Source: Natronorubrum sediminis (GTDB lineage Archaea; Halobacteriota; Halobacteria; Halobacteriales; Natrialbaceae). From it: 64,000 bases of DNA. Both the position numbers and the translations under genes were made by a program. The stretch covers positions 1,206,691-1,270,690 of the forward strand of contig NZ_FNWL01000002.1 of NCBI RefSeq assembly GCF_900108095.1, written 5' to 3'. Below, one piece after another: positions 36,241 to 45,418 of this stretch. Under the pieces are notes generated by a model. The model had not been told where the DNA came from, did no database searches, and saw only the letters and a list, made by a program, of their open reading frames with translations. Position 1 is the stretch's first letter, and each line of letters opens with the position of its first letter.

Positions 36241-36508
36241 CCGGCGGGAACAACGCCAGTTCGTCCTCCGCCTCGAGTTCGGTCTCGAGGCCATCTTCTT
36301 CGACTAAGACGTTCGTTCCGTTGCGCAGTACGTTGATCTGCGATCGCAACTCGCCGTCGTCGTCGCGAACGCGCTCGTCGAGGTCGGGTCGGCCCGCGAG
36401 GAGTTCCTCGAGTGCGTCTCCGACGGTATCCCCGGCGGAGGCGTCGACGGTGACGTGTTTGTCGCCCGCACGTTCGGCGAGGTCCGCGAACAGTTTCCAC
36501 TCCGTCAT
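36227..36508 (-). CDS. samp1: Ubiquitin-like small archaeal modifier protein SAMP1
   Basis: 93 residues from the ATG at 36508. MTEWKLFADLAERAGDK at the start and INVLRNG and the DELALFPPVSGG end match Haloferax volcanii SAMP1 as I know it (beta-grasp, ThiS/MoaD family). The C-terminal di-glycine is the site activated by the E1 enzyme UbaA for protein sampylation; SAMP1 also supplies sulfur for molybdopterin synthesis. The upstream extension to 36535 adds a Pro/Ala tail and is left out. Confidence 0.94.
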   Translation of the reverse strand: MTEWKLFADLAERAGDKHVTVDASAGDTVGDALEELLAGRPDLDERVRDDDGELRSQINVLRNGTNVLVEEDGLETELEAEDELALFPPVSGG

Positions 36509-36703
36509 AGGTGGCGCTATCGCCGCCGCGGGCAAGTAGCTACCGCTCTCGAGTGGATCGCGCCCCTCGGTTCAGTGTAACGCGAAGGTGGTTGTATGAG
36601 GGTTGCGCGGGGGCGTTCCGGTAGCGCTCGAATCCGTTCTCGATCTGCTTCGTCTTCGATGGGTACCGACGGTGTTTAACTAATCGCGTGATGGAACAGC
36701 GAT

Positions 36704-37885
36704 ATGGTCGGTGAGGCGTTGTTCCAGCGGCTACCCAAAAACTGGAAGCGAATCGTCACGGTTCGTGCAGCCGTTGTACTCTCGCTCCTCGTCGCGCTTC
36801 TCTCGGTCGTCACCGGCGTAGTGCACATCGGCCAGGACGTCGTCGTCGACGGTCCACTCGTTGGCATAGTCCCCGAAATCGTCCAGCGATCGGTCGGCTT
36901 CACGGGGGCGTTGACCGGGTTTTTAATGGTCGGCAGCGCCCTCGCGTTGCGCCGTGGGCTGCGTGCCGGCTGGTACGCGACGTTGATTCTCCTGCCGGTG
37001 ACGGCGATTCAGGGCGTGTTGCAGGTAAGTCGGTACTCGGCCCCACTGGTCGTCCTCTCGCTCGCCGCGATTCCGTTCCTGTTGATTACGCGCGACCGCT
37101 TCGACAAGACGATCTCACTGACGACGACGCAACTGGCCGCCGGCGGCGCACTCGTCGGCGTCCAGGCCTACGGCACCGCCGGTGCCTACGCCCTTCGTGA
37201 GGATTTCGACGGCGTCGAAAACATCCTCGACGCGTTTTACTTCACGCTGATCACCTCGAGCACCGTTGGATACGGCGATATCGGCCCTCAGACACCCGAA
37301 GCGATCTTGTTTACCATGTCCGTCGTCGTCCTCGGCGTGGCCAGCTTCGGTATCGCCATCGGAGCGCTCGTCGGCCCGGCGATCCAGGCGCGGATCTCGA
37401 AAACCCTTGGAAAAATGTCCGACTCACAACTCGAGTTGCTCGAGGATCACCTCCTCGTGCTCGGCTACGGCAAACTGACGGAACCGATCGTCGACGAACT
37501 CGCGGGCAGCGGCCGAAAGTTCGTCGTCGTAACGAACGACCGGGACGCAGCGTCGGAGCTCTCCGAGCGAGACATCCCCGTCGTCACGGGCGACCCGAGC
37601 GACGAGAAACCCCTCCAGCGGGCGAAGATCGGCCGCTCGAATGCCATCGTCGTCGCGACGAATCACGACGCCCAGGACGCACTCACAATCCTCACCGCCC
37701 GACAGTTCGCACCCGAGACGCGTATCGTCGCCGCCGCGACGGATAGCGAAAACAGCGAGAAACTCGAGCGTGCGGGCGCGGATACGGTCATCAGCCCGAC
37801 CGTGCTTGGCGGTCACCTGCTGGTTCGCTCGGCGCTCGGCAGCGACGACACCGAACTCATCGATCGACTCGCAGGTGACGAGTAG
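36704..37885 (+). CDS. Potassium channel with TrkA-N (RCK) domain
   Basis: 393 residues. Membrane spans at about residues 22-48, 60-85, 100-120 and 140-165, then the pore loop with TVGYGD at 187-192 and a further span. An RCK/TrkA-N NAD-binding domain follows from about residue 245 (VLGYGKLTEPIVDEL). It passes K+ under ligand control. A GTGTTTAACTAATC box about 27 bases upstream fits a leaderless start. Convergent with deoC. Confidence 0.92.
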   Translation: MVGEALFQRLPKNWKRIVTVRAAVVLSLLVALLSVVTGVVHIGQDVVVDGPLVGIVPEIVQRSVGFTGALTGFLMVGSALALRRGLRAGWYATLILLPVTAIQGVLQVSRYSAPLVVLSLAAIPFLLITRDRFDKTISLTTTQLAAGGALVGVQAYGTAGAYALREDFDGVENILDAFYFTLITSSTVGYGDIGPQTPEAILFTMSVVVLGVASFGIAIGALVGPAIQARISKTLGKMSDSQLELLEDHLLVLGYGKLTEPIVDELAGSGRKFVVVTNDRDAASELSERDIPVVTGDPSDEKPLQRAKIGRSNAIVVATNHDAQDALTILTARQFAPETRIVAAATDSENSEKLERAGADTVISPTVLGGHLLVRSALGSDDTELIDRLAGDE

Positions 37886-37925
37886 CGGAGGGGGTACGAA
37901 TCGAGCGAAGACGGCAGATTGCGAC

Positions 37926-38561
37926 CTACTCCGGTGCGCCCTCGAGAATGTCCACGCCGCTCGAGGCCCCGATTCGCTCGGCTCCGGCCTCGAGCATGGC
38001 CATCGCCTCGTCGTAGCTGCCGACGCCACCGCTCGCTTTGACGGGACGGTACTCACTCATGAGTTCGACGTCCGAGATGGTCGCCCCTCCATCAGCGAAG
38101 CCCGTCGACGTCTTGACCATCGCCGCGTCGGCCGCGTCTGCCGCCCGGCAGGCTCGGTGTTTCTCCTCGTCGGTGAGCAACGCGGTCTCGATGATGACCT
38201 TGACCGGGATCGGCACGGCGGCGACGACTTCGGCCAGTTCGGCCCTGACGACGTCTTCTTCGCCCGCTTTCAGTCGACCGATATTGACGACAACGTCGAG
38301 TTCGTCGGCTCCGGCCTTCCAGGCGAGGACGCCCTCCCGTCGTTTCACGTCGTGATCGTTCTGGCCGTGGGGAAAGCCGATCACCGTCGCGAGCGTCACG
38401 TCGGGGGCGTACTCGTCCGCCTCCTCGAGCGCGTACGGCGGGATACAGGCGTTCATTCCGTACTCGGCTGCCTCCTCGAGGACGGTTCGAACGTCAGCCA
38501 TCGTCGTCTCGGGGCCGAGGACGGTGTGGTCGATCAGCGGGGCGAGGTCGCTGCGGTTCAT
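37926..38561 (-). CDS. deoC: Deoxyribose-phosphate aldolase
   Basis: 211 residues from the ATG at 38561. [27 protein letters not shown]-like ([10 protein letters not shown]), [16 protein letters not shown] (Schiff-base Lys) and KASGGV mark the full (beta/alpha)8 DeoC set. It splits 2-deoxyribose-5-phosphate into glyceraldehyde-3-phosphate and acetaldehyde. It is divergent from the ribose-1,5-bisphosphate isomerase gene with 71 bases between, and lies in a nucleoside-sugar salvage neighbourhood. Confidence 0.94.
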   Translation of the reverse strand: MNRSDLAPLIDHTVLGPETTMADVRTVLEEAAEYGMNACIPPYALEEADEYAPDVTLATVIGFPHGQNDHDVKRREGVLAWKAGADELDVVVNIGRLKAGEEDVVRAELAEVVAAVPIPVKVIIETALLTDEEKHRACRAADAADAAMVKTSTGFADGGATISDVELMSEYRPVKASGGVGSYDEAMAMLEAGAERIGASSGVDILEGAPE

Positions 38562-38632
38562 ACCCAAGGCTCTCACTCGACAGGGAAAAACCCGACCGAT
38601 CACTTTTGGCCGCCCGGATGAAACGAGAGCAT

Positions 38633-39610
38633 ATGACCGACCGTCATCACGCCGTCGACTCGGCAGTTGCGTCGACGGCCGACGACATCGCCGAGATGCG
38701 GACCCGCGGGGCGGCGACGATCGCGGATGCGGCCGCCGGCGCACTCGCGACGCAGGCCAAGCGATCCGAGGCGACGACGGAAGCGGCGTTCCGGACGGAG
38801 CTTCGGGCCGCGGCGAAAACGCTCTACGAGACGCGACCGACGGCAGTGAGTCTGCCGAACGCGCTTCGGTACGTCCTCCGCGGAATGGAGGGAGCCACCG
38901 TCGCCGAGTTGCGCGCGTCGACGATCGATCAGGCCGAGGCGTTCCAGCGAGAGCTAGCCCAGGCACAATCGAAACTCGGCACGGTCGGGTCGAACCGGCT
39001 CAGAGACGGCGACGTCGTGATGACCCACTGTCACTCGACGGACGCCCTCTCGTGTGTCGAAGCCGCCCTCGAGGACGGCAAGGAGATCGAAGCGATCGTC
39101 AAGGAAACTCGGCCGAGAAAGCAAGGCCACATCACGGCGCGGCAGTTGCGCGAGTGGGGAGTTCCGGTGACGCTCGTCGTCGACAACGCGGCGCGTCGGT
39201 ACCTCGACCGGGCGGATCACGTCCTCGTCGGCGCGGACAGCATCGCGGCCGACGGCAGCGTGATCAACAAGATCGGAACGAGCGGGCTTGCAGTCAACGC
39301 GCGCGAGCGCGGCGTTCCGGTGATGGTCGCCGCACAGACGATCAAACTCCACCCGGACACGATGACTGGCCACACGGTCGAAATCGAGATGCGCGCGGAG
39401 AGCGAAATCGTCTCGGACGACGAACGAGCCGACATCGACGACGAGTACACCGACGACGGCCTCGTCGTCGAGAATCCGGCGTTCGACGTCACCCCGCCGC
39501 GCTACGTCGACGCCATCGTCACCGAGCGCGGCCAGTACCCGCCGGAGAGCATCGTGACACTCATGCGAGAGCTCTTCGGCGAGACGACCAGCGAGCCGTG
39601 GGAGCCCTAA
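38633..39610 (+). CDS. Ribose-1,5-bisphosphate isomerase
   Basis: 325 residues from the ATG at 38633. eIF2B-related fold. HCHSTDAL puts the catalytic Cys at residue 133 and [10 protein letters not shown] the Asp at 202, the same numbers as reported for the Thermococcus enzyme. It converts ribose-1,5-bisphosphate to ribulose-1,5-bisphosphate. In haloarchaea it has been placed in a non-carboxylating pentose bisphosphate route of nucleoside breakdown, fed by nucleoside phosphorylase and ribose-1-phosphate kinase; both candidate partners are nearby. Confidence 0.94.
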   Translation: MTDRHHAVDSAVASTADDIAEMRTRGAATIADAAAGALATQAKRSEATTEAAFRTELRAAAKTLYETRPTAVSLPNALRYVLRGMEGATVAELRASTIDQAEAFQRELAQAQSKLGTVGSNRLRDGDVVMTHCHSTDALSCVEAALEDGKEIEAIVKETRPRKQGHITARQLREWGVPVTLVVDNAARRYLDRADHVLVGADSIAADGSVINKIGTSGLAVNARERGVPVMVAAQTIKLHPDTMTGHTVEIEMRAESEIVSDDERADIDDEYTDDGLVVENPAFDVTPPRYVDAIVTERGQYPPESIVTLMRELFGETTSEPWEP

Positions 39611-39728
39611 CTCCGAGAATCAGGCGTTGATACTGTCGCCTTCGAGGAGTCCACCGGGACAGAGACGTGATCGATTTGAGTTGTTGTCAATCGGAAATTG
39701 TTTGGTAATGGTGTGTGCCAGTAGCTAT

Positions 39729-40550
39729 ATGGTAGTACCTGAGGGGTTTGTGCTTCCACCGTGGTATCTTCTCGTCCCGCTTTTAGTCGTGCTGGTGGGG
39801 ATCGTGGCACTGCTGTGGGCACTCGGACCGCCAGTGACCGATCGAACGGTTCTGGCGTTCGCACCGTGGATGATGTTCGGATCGACGCTCCACGTGTTAC
39901 ATCGCATCGACGCCTATCCGGACAACCTCGAGTCGTTGTTCGCCGCGCCGAGCGTCTACCTCGTGACGGCGGTGATCGCCGGTAGCGCCTGGATCATCGG
40001 AATCTTCCTCTACGCAGGTGGCTTGCAGCCGACGATCGAACGATTCGTCGGGATCTCGGGGACCGCGTTCTTTGCCGTCTTCGTCATGATCTTCCTCAAC
40101 ATCGGCTGGGCGGTTGGGAACTTTGAACTGTTCTGGCCCGTCATCAGCGTCGTCATCGCCGGCGCCGTCACTGCCATCGCCTGGATCGCACTCAGCCTCC
40201 GCTACACCGGCGTCGCTGCGACGACGAGTATTACCGGCGTGATCGTCGTCTTCGGCCACGCCCTAGACGGCGTCTCGACCGCAATCGGTTACGACGTCCT
40301 CGGCGCCGCAGAAGAGGTCCCGCTCTCGAGGCTCATTCTCGAGGCCGGCGAGTCGCTGCCGACGGACGAGTACATCGGTGCCGGCTGGGTGTTCATCGTG
40401 GTCAAAGTCCTGCTCGCAGTGGTGATCCTCGGACTCTTCAAGGAGTACGTCGACGAACGGCCACAGCAGGCGCGAGTGGTGCTCGCCCTGATCGCAGCGG
40501 TCGGCCTCGGGCCGGGCGTTCACAACGTCTTACAGTTTGTTATCACCTAG
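39729..40550 (+). CDS. DUF63 family membrane protein
   Basis: 273 residues from the ATG at 39729 (39708 possible). MVVPEGFVLPPWYLL at the start and about seven spans, with FGHALDGVSTAIGYD and PGVHNVLQF segments, fit DUF63 (archaeal integral membrane proteins of unknown role). Found between the R15P isomerase and the PfkB kinase, same strand. No function is claimed. Confidence 0.85.
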   Translation: MVVPEGFVLPPWYLLVPLLVVLVGIVALLWALGPPVTDRTVLAFAPWMMFGSTLHVLHRIDAYPDNLESLFAAPSVYLVTAVIAGSAWIIGIFLYAGGLQPTIERFVGISGTAFFAVFVMIFLNIGWAVGNFELFWPVISVVIAGAVTAIAWIALSLRYTGVAATTSITGVIVVFGHALDGVSTAIGYDVLGAAEEVPLSRLILEAGESLPTDEYIGAGWVFIVVKVLLAVVILGLFKEYVDERPQQARVVLALIAAVGLGPGVHNVLQFVIT

Positions 40551-40588
40551 ATTTTTTTCGGAGACCCCCGTCTTTGCTGTCGTATCGA

Positions 40589-41470
40589 ATGGGCCCCACC
40601 GTACTCGCCGCCGGCCACGTCAACTGGGATGTGACGCTTCGCGTCGACCGACTCCCCGAAGCCGACGGTGAAGCGACGATTCGCTCGCAACGTCAATCCG
40701 GCGGCGGCAGTGCCGCGAACGTCGCCGCCGCCCTCGCCGGCCTCGAGGTCGAGACGGGACTGATCGGTAGCGTCGGTGACGACGACAACGGCTTGCTCGC
40801 GAGACGCGAACTCGAGGAGGCTGGCGTCGCGTTGTCGGGGGTACAGGTCGTCGAGGACGCCAGTACGGCCGTCAAGTACCTGCTCGTCGACGATACGGGC
40901 GAAGTATCGATTCTCGGCACCGACGGCGTCAACGAAGCCATCGAGCCGTCGGACCTCGAGCCGACCCGTATCCGTACGGCCGATCACGTGCACCTGACGA
41001 GCCAGCGTCCCGAAACTGCCAGCGCGATCGCGAGCACCGCTGGGGACGCCGGCGTCACCGTCAGCTTCGACCCCGGACGTCGATTCGGCGACCGCGAGTA
41101 CGGAGAGACGCTCGAGCACACCGATATCCTGTTCGTCACCGATCGGGAGGCGACGGCACTGGTCGACGAACCTGCGAAACACCGAGGCGGTGAGCAGTTG
41201 CTCGTGACGACCTCCGGCGACGACGGCGCAACGGTCAGACGCGGGGCAAAAACGTACACCCACCCCGGCTACGACGTGACGGCGGCAGACAGCGCAGGTG
41301 CCGGCGACGCGTTCGCGGCCGGATTCATCGCATCGCGACTCGAGGGAGCCGATCTCGAGCAGGCGCTCGAGTACGCAAACGCCTGTGGAGCATTGACGGC
41401 GAGTCGAGACGGGGCGCGAAGCGCACCGACGGCGACGGCACTCGAGGAGTTTCTCAGTGAACGATCGTGA
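40589..41470 (+). CDS. PfkB-family carbohydrate kinase (candidate ribose-1-phosphate kinase)
   Basis: 293 residues from the ATG at 40589. GGGSAANVAAALAGL is the N-terminal sugar-binding signature and DSAGAGDAFAAGF the C-terminal PfkB motif with the catalytic Asp. Other features: VSFDPGRRF and LVTTSGDDGA. The family includes ribokinases and, in haloarchaea, ribose-1-phosphate kinase of the pentose bisphosphate pathway. Neighbouring R15P isomerase and a nucleoside phosphorylase make the latter attractive, but cytidine or other kinases cannot be excluded. Confidence 0.88.
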   Translation: MGPTVLAAGHVNWDVTLRVDRLPEADGEATIRSQRQSGGGSAANVAAALAGLEVETGLIGSVGDDDNGLLARRELEEAGVALSGVQVVEDASTAVKYLLVDDTGEVSILGTDGVNEAIEPSDLEPTRIRTADHVHLTSQRPETASAIASTAGDAGVTVSFDPGRRFGDREYGETLEHTDILFVTDREATALVDEPAKHRGGEQLLVTTSGDDGATVRRGAKTYTHPGYDVTAADSAGAGDAFAAGFIASRLEGADLEQALEYANACGALTASRDGARSAPTATALEEFLSERS

Positions 41471-41548
41471 CCAATAGACCTTTTATCCAGCCAAGAGCCC
41501 CCCAAACCCGTCGCCGTCTGGCAATTATCACCGATCGTTGTCTGACGG

Positions 41549-41562
41549 TAATTATATAGTCC
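41549..41562 (+). promoter_or_regulatory. TATA box upstream of uORF and HalOD1 gene
   Basis: TAATTATATAGTCC is a strong archaeal TATA element. It lies about 25 bases before an ATG at 41581 (short ORF) and about 56 before the HalOD1 start at 41612, so the transcript likely begins at or near 41581. Confidence 0.7.
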
Positions 41563-41580
41563 GAGCCGTTGGCCGTTCAT

Positions 41581-41631
41581 ATGGAACGTCACGGAAACGT
41601 GACGGAGAGACATGACGGAAGGAAGGATTAG
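41581..41631 (+). CDS. Possible 16-codon upstream ORF overlapping the HalOD1 start
   Basis: ATG at 41581, TAG at 41629-41631, coding MERHGNVTERHDGRKD. Its start is correctly placed for a leaderless message from the TATA box at 41549-41562, and it overlaps the HalOD1 gene in another frame. It also contains a 7-bp stem with a GAAA loop (41587-41604). It could act as a leader ORF; coding is unproven. Confidence 0.35.
   Translation: MERHGNVTERHDGRKD
41587..41604 (+). promoter_or_regulatory. Leader hairpin with GNRA-type tetraloop
   Basis: CGTCACG, GAAA, CGTGACG forms a perfect 7-bp stem. It ends against GGAG (41604-41607), the likely Shine-Dalgarno of the HalOD1 start at 41612, so folding could limit access. 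Confidence 0.55.
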
Positions 41632-41914
41632 CGAGTCCCACGGATGCGAATTTGCACGTCGCGTCCGCTACGATCGAGAGACCAACGAACCGCCAAGTAT
41701 CGCAACCGCAACAGCGCTGGCCCAATACTACGGTGAAGACGTCGCGGCAACCAGCATGCGGCTGTACGACTACATCGATCCCGATGCACTCGATGCCCTC
41801 TTCGCGGACACTCACAGCGGAACGACGCGGGCCGCAGGGAGTGTCGAATTCACGGTCGAAGACGTTCAGGTAACGATTCAGCCCGGACAGATCGAAATCC
41901 GTCCGGCCGAGTAA
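41612..41914 (+). CDS. HalOD1 output-domain protein
   Basis: 100 residues. PPSIATATALAQYYGED, LYDYIDPDALDALF and SVEFTVEDVQVTIQPGQIEI match the haloarchaeal HalOD1 output domain, found alone or after receiver domains in signalling proteins. Here it is alone. Its role is regulatory by analogy only. Its leader carries a TATA box, a short overlapping ORF and a hairpin. Confidence 0.85.
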   Translation: MTEGRISESHGCEFARRVRYDRETNEPPSIATATALAQYYGEDVAATSMRLYDYIDPDALDALFADTHSGTTRAAGSVEFTVEDVQVTIQPGQIEIRPAE

Positions 41915-42115
41915 GAGGTATTCACAGCCGAGTGAACGACCCAGTGGGTGGAACGGGGACGACGCAGGTCGCGATCCGACGGACGTTCGGGACCCGTCCT
42001 CGAATATTTTTCTCACCGAAACTGAGTCGGCCGCTAGTCATGTATCACGGAGAGTACGGGCTATCCTCGAGTCGCTCCGGAAATGACTTACAGTAGTCGG
42101 CATGAAACGGAGGGT

Positions 42116-42844
42116 ATGGCAACGCAGCCACACCTGTTAGTCGATGACGGAGAGTTGACGGATCGGGTACTCATTCCGGGCGACCCCGGTCGCGTCGACC
42201 GCATCGCTACTCACTGCGACAGTTCGGAAACGGTCGCCGAAAACCGCGAGTACAAGGTCGTCAACGCGACCTACGAGGGAACTGAGTTGACGATTTGTTC
42301 GACCGGAATCGGCTGTCCCTCCGCAGCAATCGCGGTCGAAGAACTCGCGAACGTCGGCGTCGAGACCTTCATCCGCGTCGGGACGACCGGAGCGCTCCAG
42401 TCGGACATCGAAATCGGCGACATGGTCGTCGCGACCGGTGCCGCGAAGAACGAAGGAACCTCGAAACGCTACGAAGACGTCGAGTACCCGGCCGTGCCGG
42501 ACTACGACGTCGTCTCGAGTCTCGTCGACTCCGCCAAGGCCAACGACGAAGAGATCCACGTCGGACCGATCGCCTCCGACGACGCCTACTACGCCGAAAC
42601 CGACGAACACGTCGCCGACTGGGAAGACGCCGGCTTGCTCTGCGTCGAGATGGAAGCCGCCGCCGTCTTCACGCTCGCGCGCCGGAAGGGGCTCCGCGCC
42701 GGTGCCATCTGTACCGTCGACGGCAACCTCGTCGAAGGCACCCAGAAGGGAACCGACACCGAAGACGACGAACTCCCGGACAAAGCCAAAAACAACGTCG
42801 GCCGCGCCATCGACATCTCGCTCGAGGCCATCACGCAACACTAA
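42116..42844 (+). CDS. Nucleoside phosphorylase (uridine/purine type)
   Basis: 242 residues from the ATG at 42116. The PNP/UDP family-1 signature is visible: VLIPGDPGRVDRIA, STGIGCPSAAIAVEEL, IRVGTTGALQ and the ribose-site VEMEAAAVFTLA. It releases ribose-1-phosphate from a nucleoside. Base choice is not readable. Together with the PfkB kinase and R15P isomerase it would supply the first step of nucleoside-derived pentose degradation (inference from proximity). Confidence 0.93.
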   Translation: MATQPHLLVDDGELTDRVLIPGDPGRVDRIATHCDSSETVAENREYKVVNATYEGTELTICSTGIGCPSAAIAVEELANVGVETFIRVGTTGALQSDIEIGDMVVATGAAKNEGTSKRYEDVEYPAVPDYDVVSSLVDSAKANDEEIHVGPIASDDAYYAETDEHVADWEDAGLLCVEMEAAAVFTLARRKGLRAGAICTVDGNLVEGTQKGTDTEDDELPDKAKNNVGRAIDISLEAITQH

Positions 42845-42887
42845 CGCGGAAAATCGCCGCATCGACACGGAAGCTCGTTTCTCGAGT

Positions 42888-43760
42888 CTAGTGTGCTTTC
42901 TCGCCAGAGAGCGCCTCGGCGAGCGTCGTCGTTTGCTCGGTCAGCGTCTTCGTCGTCCCCGACGCGGCCTGCAACTCGCTATTGATCGCCGCGAAGAGCC
43001 GTTCGAACGCGAGCGTTCCGTCCGGATCCTCCCACTCGCTCGTCGCTCGAGACTCGAGTCCACACGTCGAGCACGAACCGTCCTGAACCATGTCGACGCA
43101 CCCGCTACATCGCTCGAGGCCGGCCGGAACCGTTTCCGCTCGCTCGACGACGGTGCGAAGCGTCGACTGGAGGGAGCGTCCCGATTCGACCACCGACGCG
43201 AGCGACGTGCGAACGTCGGTATCGAACGCCGTCTCGTCGACCGTTTCGAGTGCCTCGAGATGGGCGTCAGCGAGGTCGAGTGCGAGGATAGCGTCGCGAC
43301 GCGTTCGGCAGTACTCCTCGAGGGGGTCGCTAGCTGCGTTCTCGGCGGCAGTCTGACTCTCGTCTGCCGACCCGCCGTTCGTTTCGTCGACCGACTTTGC
43401 AGGTATTTCGTCGGCCTCGAGCGCCGACGGAAGCGACGTCGTGAGCGACGCGAACGAAGCGACGTCGGAGATCGCCTCGCCCTGAATTTGCGTCGTCTCC
43501 CGGACGTGTCGAAACAGCTCCGCCGGTGTTTCGGGGAGCGCGGCGTGGTTACCCTGTAGCGTCGTCGCACAATCCGAACAGACGGTAACGAAGGTGCTTT
43601 CGTGGGCGTGTGTTCCGGGTCCAGATCCCGCCGTGTCGACAGGATACATCTCGAGGGCCGTTCGGGAATCCTCGACGTCCTCGAATCCACAGGATCGACA
43701 CGCGTACTCGTCTCGGTCGACGACTGCTCGTCGCTCGACCTGCCAGTCGCGAGAGGTCAC
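42888..43760 (-). CDS. HNH/zinc-finger-like protein with cysteine clusters
   Basis: 290 residues from the GTG at 43760 (an upstream GTG at 43793 is possible). An HNH-like N-terminus (VERRAVVDRDEYACRSCGFED, HAHESTFVTVCSDC) holds CxxC pairs and a His; a long acidic helical middle follows; a second cysteine set CSGC...CSTC near residue 230 looks like a zinc ribbon. HNH nucleases of haloarchaea have this start, but catalytic HNN residues are not fully clear. Function uncertain: DNA-binding, nuclease or scaffold. Confidence 0.72.
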   Translation of the reverse strand: MTSRDWQVERRAVVDRDEYACRSCGFEDVEDSRTALEMYPVDTAGSGPGTHAHESTFVTVCSDCATTLQGNHAALPETPAELFRHVRETTQIQGEAISDVASFASLTTSLPSALEADEIPAKSVDETNGGSADESQTAAENAASDPLEEYCRTRRDAILALDLADAHLEALETVDETAFDTDVRTSLASVVESGRSLQSTLRTVVERAETVPAGLERCSGCVDMVQDGSCSTCGLESRATSEWEDPDGTLAFERLFAAINSELQAASGTTKTLTEQTTTLAEALSGEKAH

Positions 43761-43842
43761 GAGCGTGAGCAGACAGTGTGACGACAAAAACACACCGGCT
43801 CACCCGCTCGCAGGCGAACTCCACGCTCGGGGAGTCGACTTG

Positions 43843-43927
43843 TTGGCTCGAGTCCGACACGCACAGTAAGCATGCTGGCTCGAGTCCGACCACACGCAAT
43901 CGACATGCTGGCTCGAGCCCCACACGG
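43843..43927. repeat. 33-bp tandem repeat, 2.6 copies
   Basis: Copies start TTGGCTCGAGTCCGACACGC (43843), TGGCTCGAGTCCGACCACAC (43876) and TGGCTCGAGCCCCACACGG (43909). Between the divergent starts of the HNH-like gene and the amphi-Trp gene. No spacers, so not CRISPR. Confidence 0.9.
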
Positions 43928-43973
43928 CCCTCGCACGGTTCATCACTAACTCGCTGCTCGTCGTTGCCCAGAT

Positions 43974-44552
43974 ATGGCCGATCACGACGACGAACGACGA
44001 AGCAACGAGAGCGAGATCGACGACGAAGACGAAGACGAAGACGAGACCGACGAACTCGAACTCGAACGCACGGACGACCGATCCGCCGTCGCCGAGATGG
44101 TACGAACGCTTGCGAACGCGCTGACAGACGGTCGATCGATTCGGGTGAGCGCCGAGGAGTACACGGCGTCGGTCGCGATCCCCGAACGCATTCGAACGGA
44201 GGTCGAGGTCGAGTACGAAGCCGATTCCGACCCGCCCGTCGCCGAATTCGAACTCGAACTCGAGTGGGACGATCCCGACGGCTCGAGTATCGACCTGTCA
44301 GAACGGGAGTCTGATACTACCGGAGTGACGCTCGCGGACGAGTCAGCGGAGAACCGAAACGGGCGAACCAGTCGATTCGAGGTCTACGAAGACCGCGCGG
44401 AGGAGTGGCGCTGGCGACTCGTTCACTGGAATGGCAACATCGTCGCCGACAGCGGCGAGGGGTACGCCTCGCGCTCGAACGCCCGGCGAGCCGTTCGCAA
44501 TATGCGCGAGATCGTTCCGTCGGCTCGGTTGGAGGACGCCCAGTCGGAGTAA
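43974..44552 (+). CDS. Amphi-Trp plus HVO_2922/DUF1508-type protein
   Basis: 192 residues. A very acidic N-terminal tail (residues 1-30), an amphi-Trp domain (VAEMVRTLANALTDGRSIRV, then EVEYEADSDPPVAEFELELEW, about 38-100), and a DUF1508/YegP-like domain (SRFEVYEDRAEEWRWRLVHWNGNIVADSGEGY, about 130-175). Both domains are known in haloarchaea, and the second occurs as paired repeats in bacteria. Function unknown. Confidence 0.87.
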   Translation: MADHDDERRSNESEIDDEDEDEDETDELELERTDDRSAVAEMVRTLANALTDGRSIRVSAEEYTASVAIPERIRTEVEVEYEADSDPPVAEFELELEWDDPDGSSIDLSERESDTTGVTLADESAENRNGRTSRFEVYEDRAEEWRWRLVHWNGNIVADSGEGYASRSNARRAVRNMREIVPSARLEDAQSE

Positions 44553-44568
44553 CCGATTGGAGACCGGG

Positions 44569-45303
44569 CTACGGGTGAAAATCGTCCAGTTCGATGTCGA
44601 ACTCGAGGTCGGGCGTGTACGGACCGGACTCGTACTCGAGTGACGGCTTCGCGTCGTCCGGGATCGCGTTGTAGGTCCGGAGGAAGTCGACGATGCCGCG
44701 AACGCCGCCGAAGTCGCCGCGGTAGCGACTGAAGAGCCGTGGAATCGTGGCGATGTTCGAACGCGAGTCGTAGGAGACGTGTTCGGCCAGGAACCACTCG
44801 ACGGCGATGTCCAGTGTTTCGTCGACGTCGTCCGACGAGTAGACGGTGACCGGCGGACAGTGTTCAGCGCCGCGACTGATCACGAAGTGCGTCCGCGGAT
44901 CGCAGGCGGGCAAGCGAAACTCCCGTTCGAACGTCGAGGGGAGCGGTCGCGGAACGTACCCGAATCCCCAGGGGTGTTTCGAACAGCGCAGAAGCCCGTG
45001 CTCGATGTCGTTGAGGCTCAGCCAGACGCCGGCAACCGGAATCTGATCGCGAGTTGCGAACTTCCACCGGCGGACCGGACTGCCCTCGAGCGACGCCGGA
45101 TTCGACTCGAGAAGCAACTGCGCGTAAGCGTTGTAGCAGTTGAGCCAGAACGATAGTTTGGCCTCGCGCGTCGCCAGTGCTCGTCGGAGCGGCGCTCGCT
45201 CGAGTGTCGCGAGATGTTCTTGCAGCCAGGCCGTCTCACCCTCCGTCTTGACCGTATACAACAGATCGGCCGAGAGAGAGAGTGGGTCGAGCTGGGTCGA
45301 CAT
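44569..45303 (-). CDS. DUF547 family protein
   Basis: 244 residues from the ATG at 45303. FWLNCYNAYAQLLL (near residue 50) and WLSLNDIEHGLLRC and HFVISRGAEHCPPV segments match DUF547, a family with a papain-like fold of unknown role. No signal peptide. Overlaps none; 16 bases from the amphi-Trp stop on the opposite strand. Confidence 0.85.
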   Translation of the reverse strand: MSTQLDPLSLSADLLYTVKTEGETAWLQEHLATLERAPLRRALATREAKLSFWLNCYNAYAQLLLESNPASLEGSPVRRWKFATRDQIPVAGVWLSLNDIEHGLLRCSKHPWGFGYVPRPLPSTFEREFRLPACDPRTHFVISRGAEHCPPVTVYSSDDVDETLDIAVEWFLAEHVSYDSRSNIATIPRLFSRYRGDFGGVRGIVDFLRTYNAIPDDAKPSLEYESGPYTPDLEFDIELDDFHP

Positions 45304-45418
45304 TCGTCTGTAGATTGGCGTAGGAGCCTCTTGAACCCGTGTGGCGAGTGCGTACGACAGTCGTGGGGACAAATATGTCTGGTCTAGTCTTTTCCGAGAT
45401 GGCGTCGAGGTATGGGCC

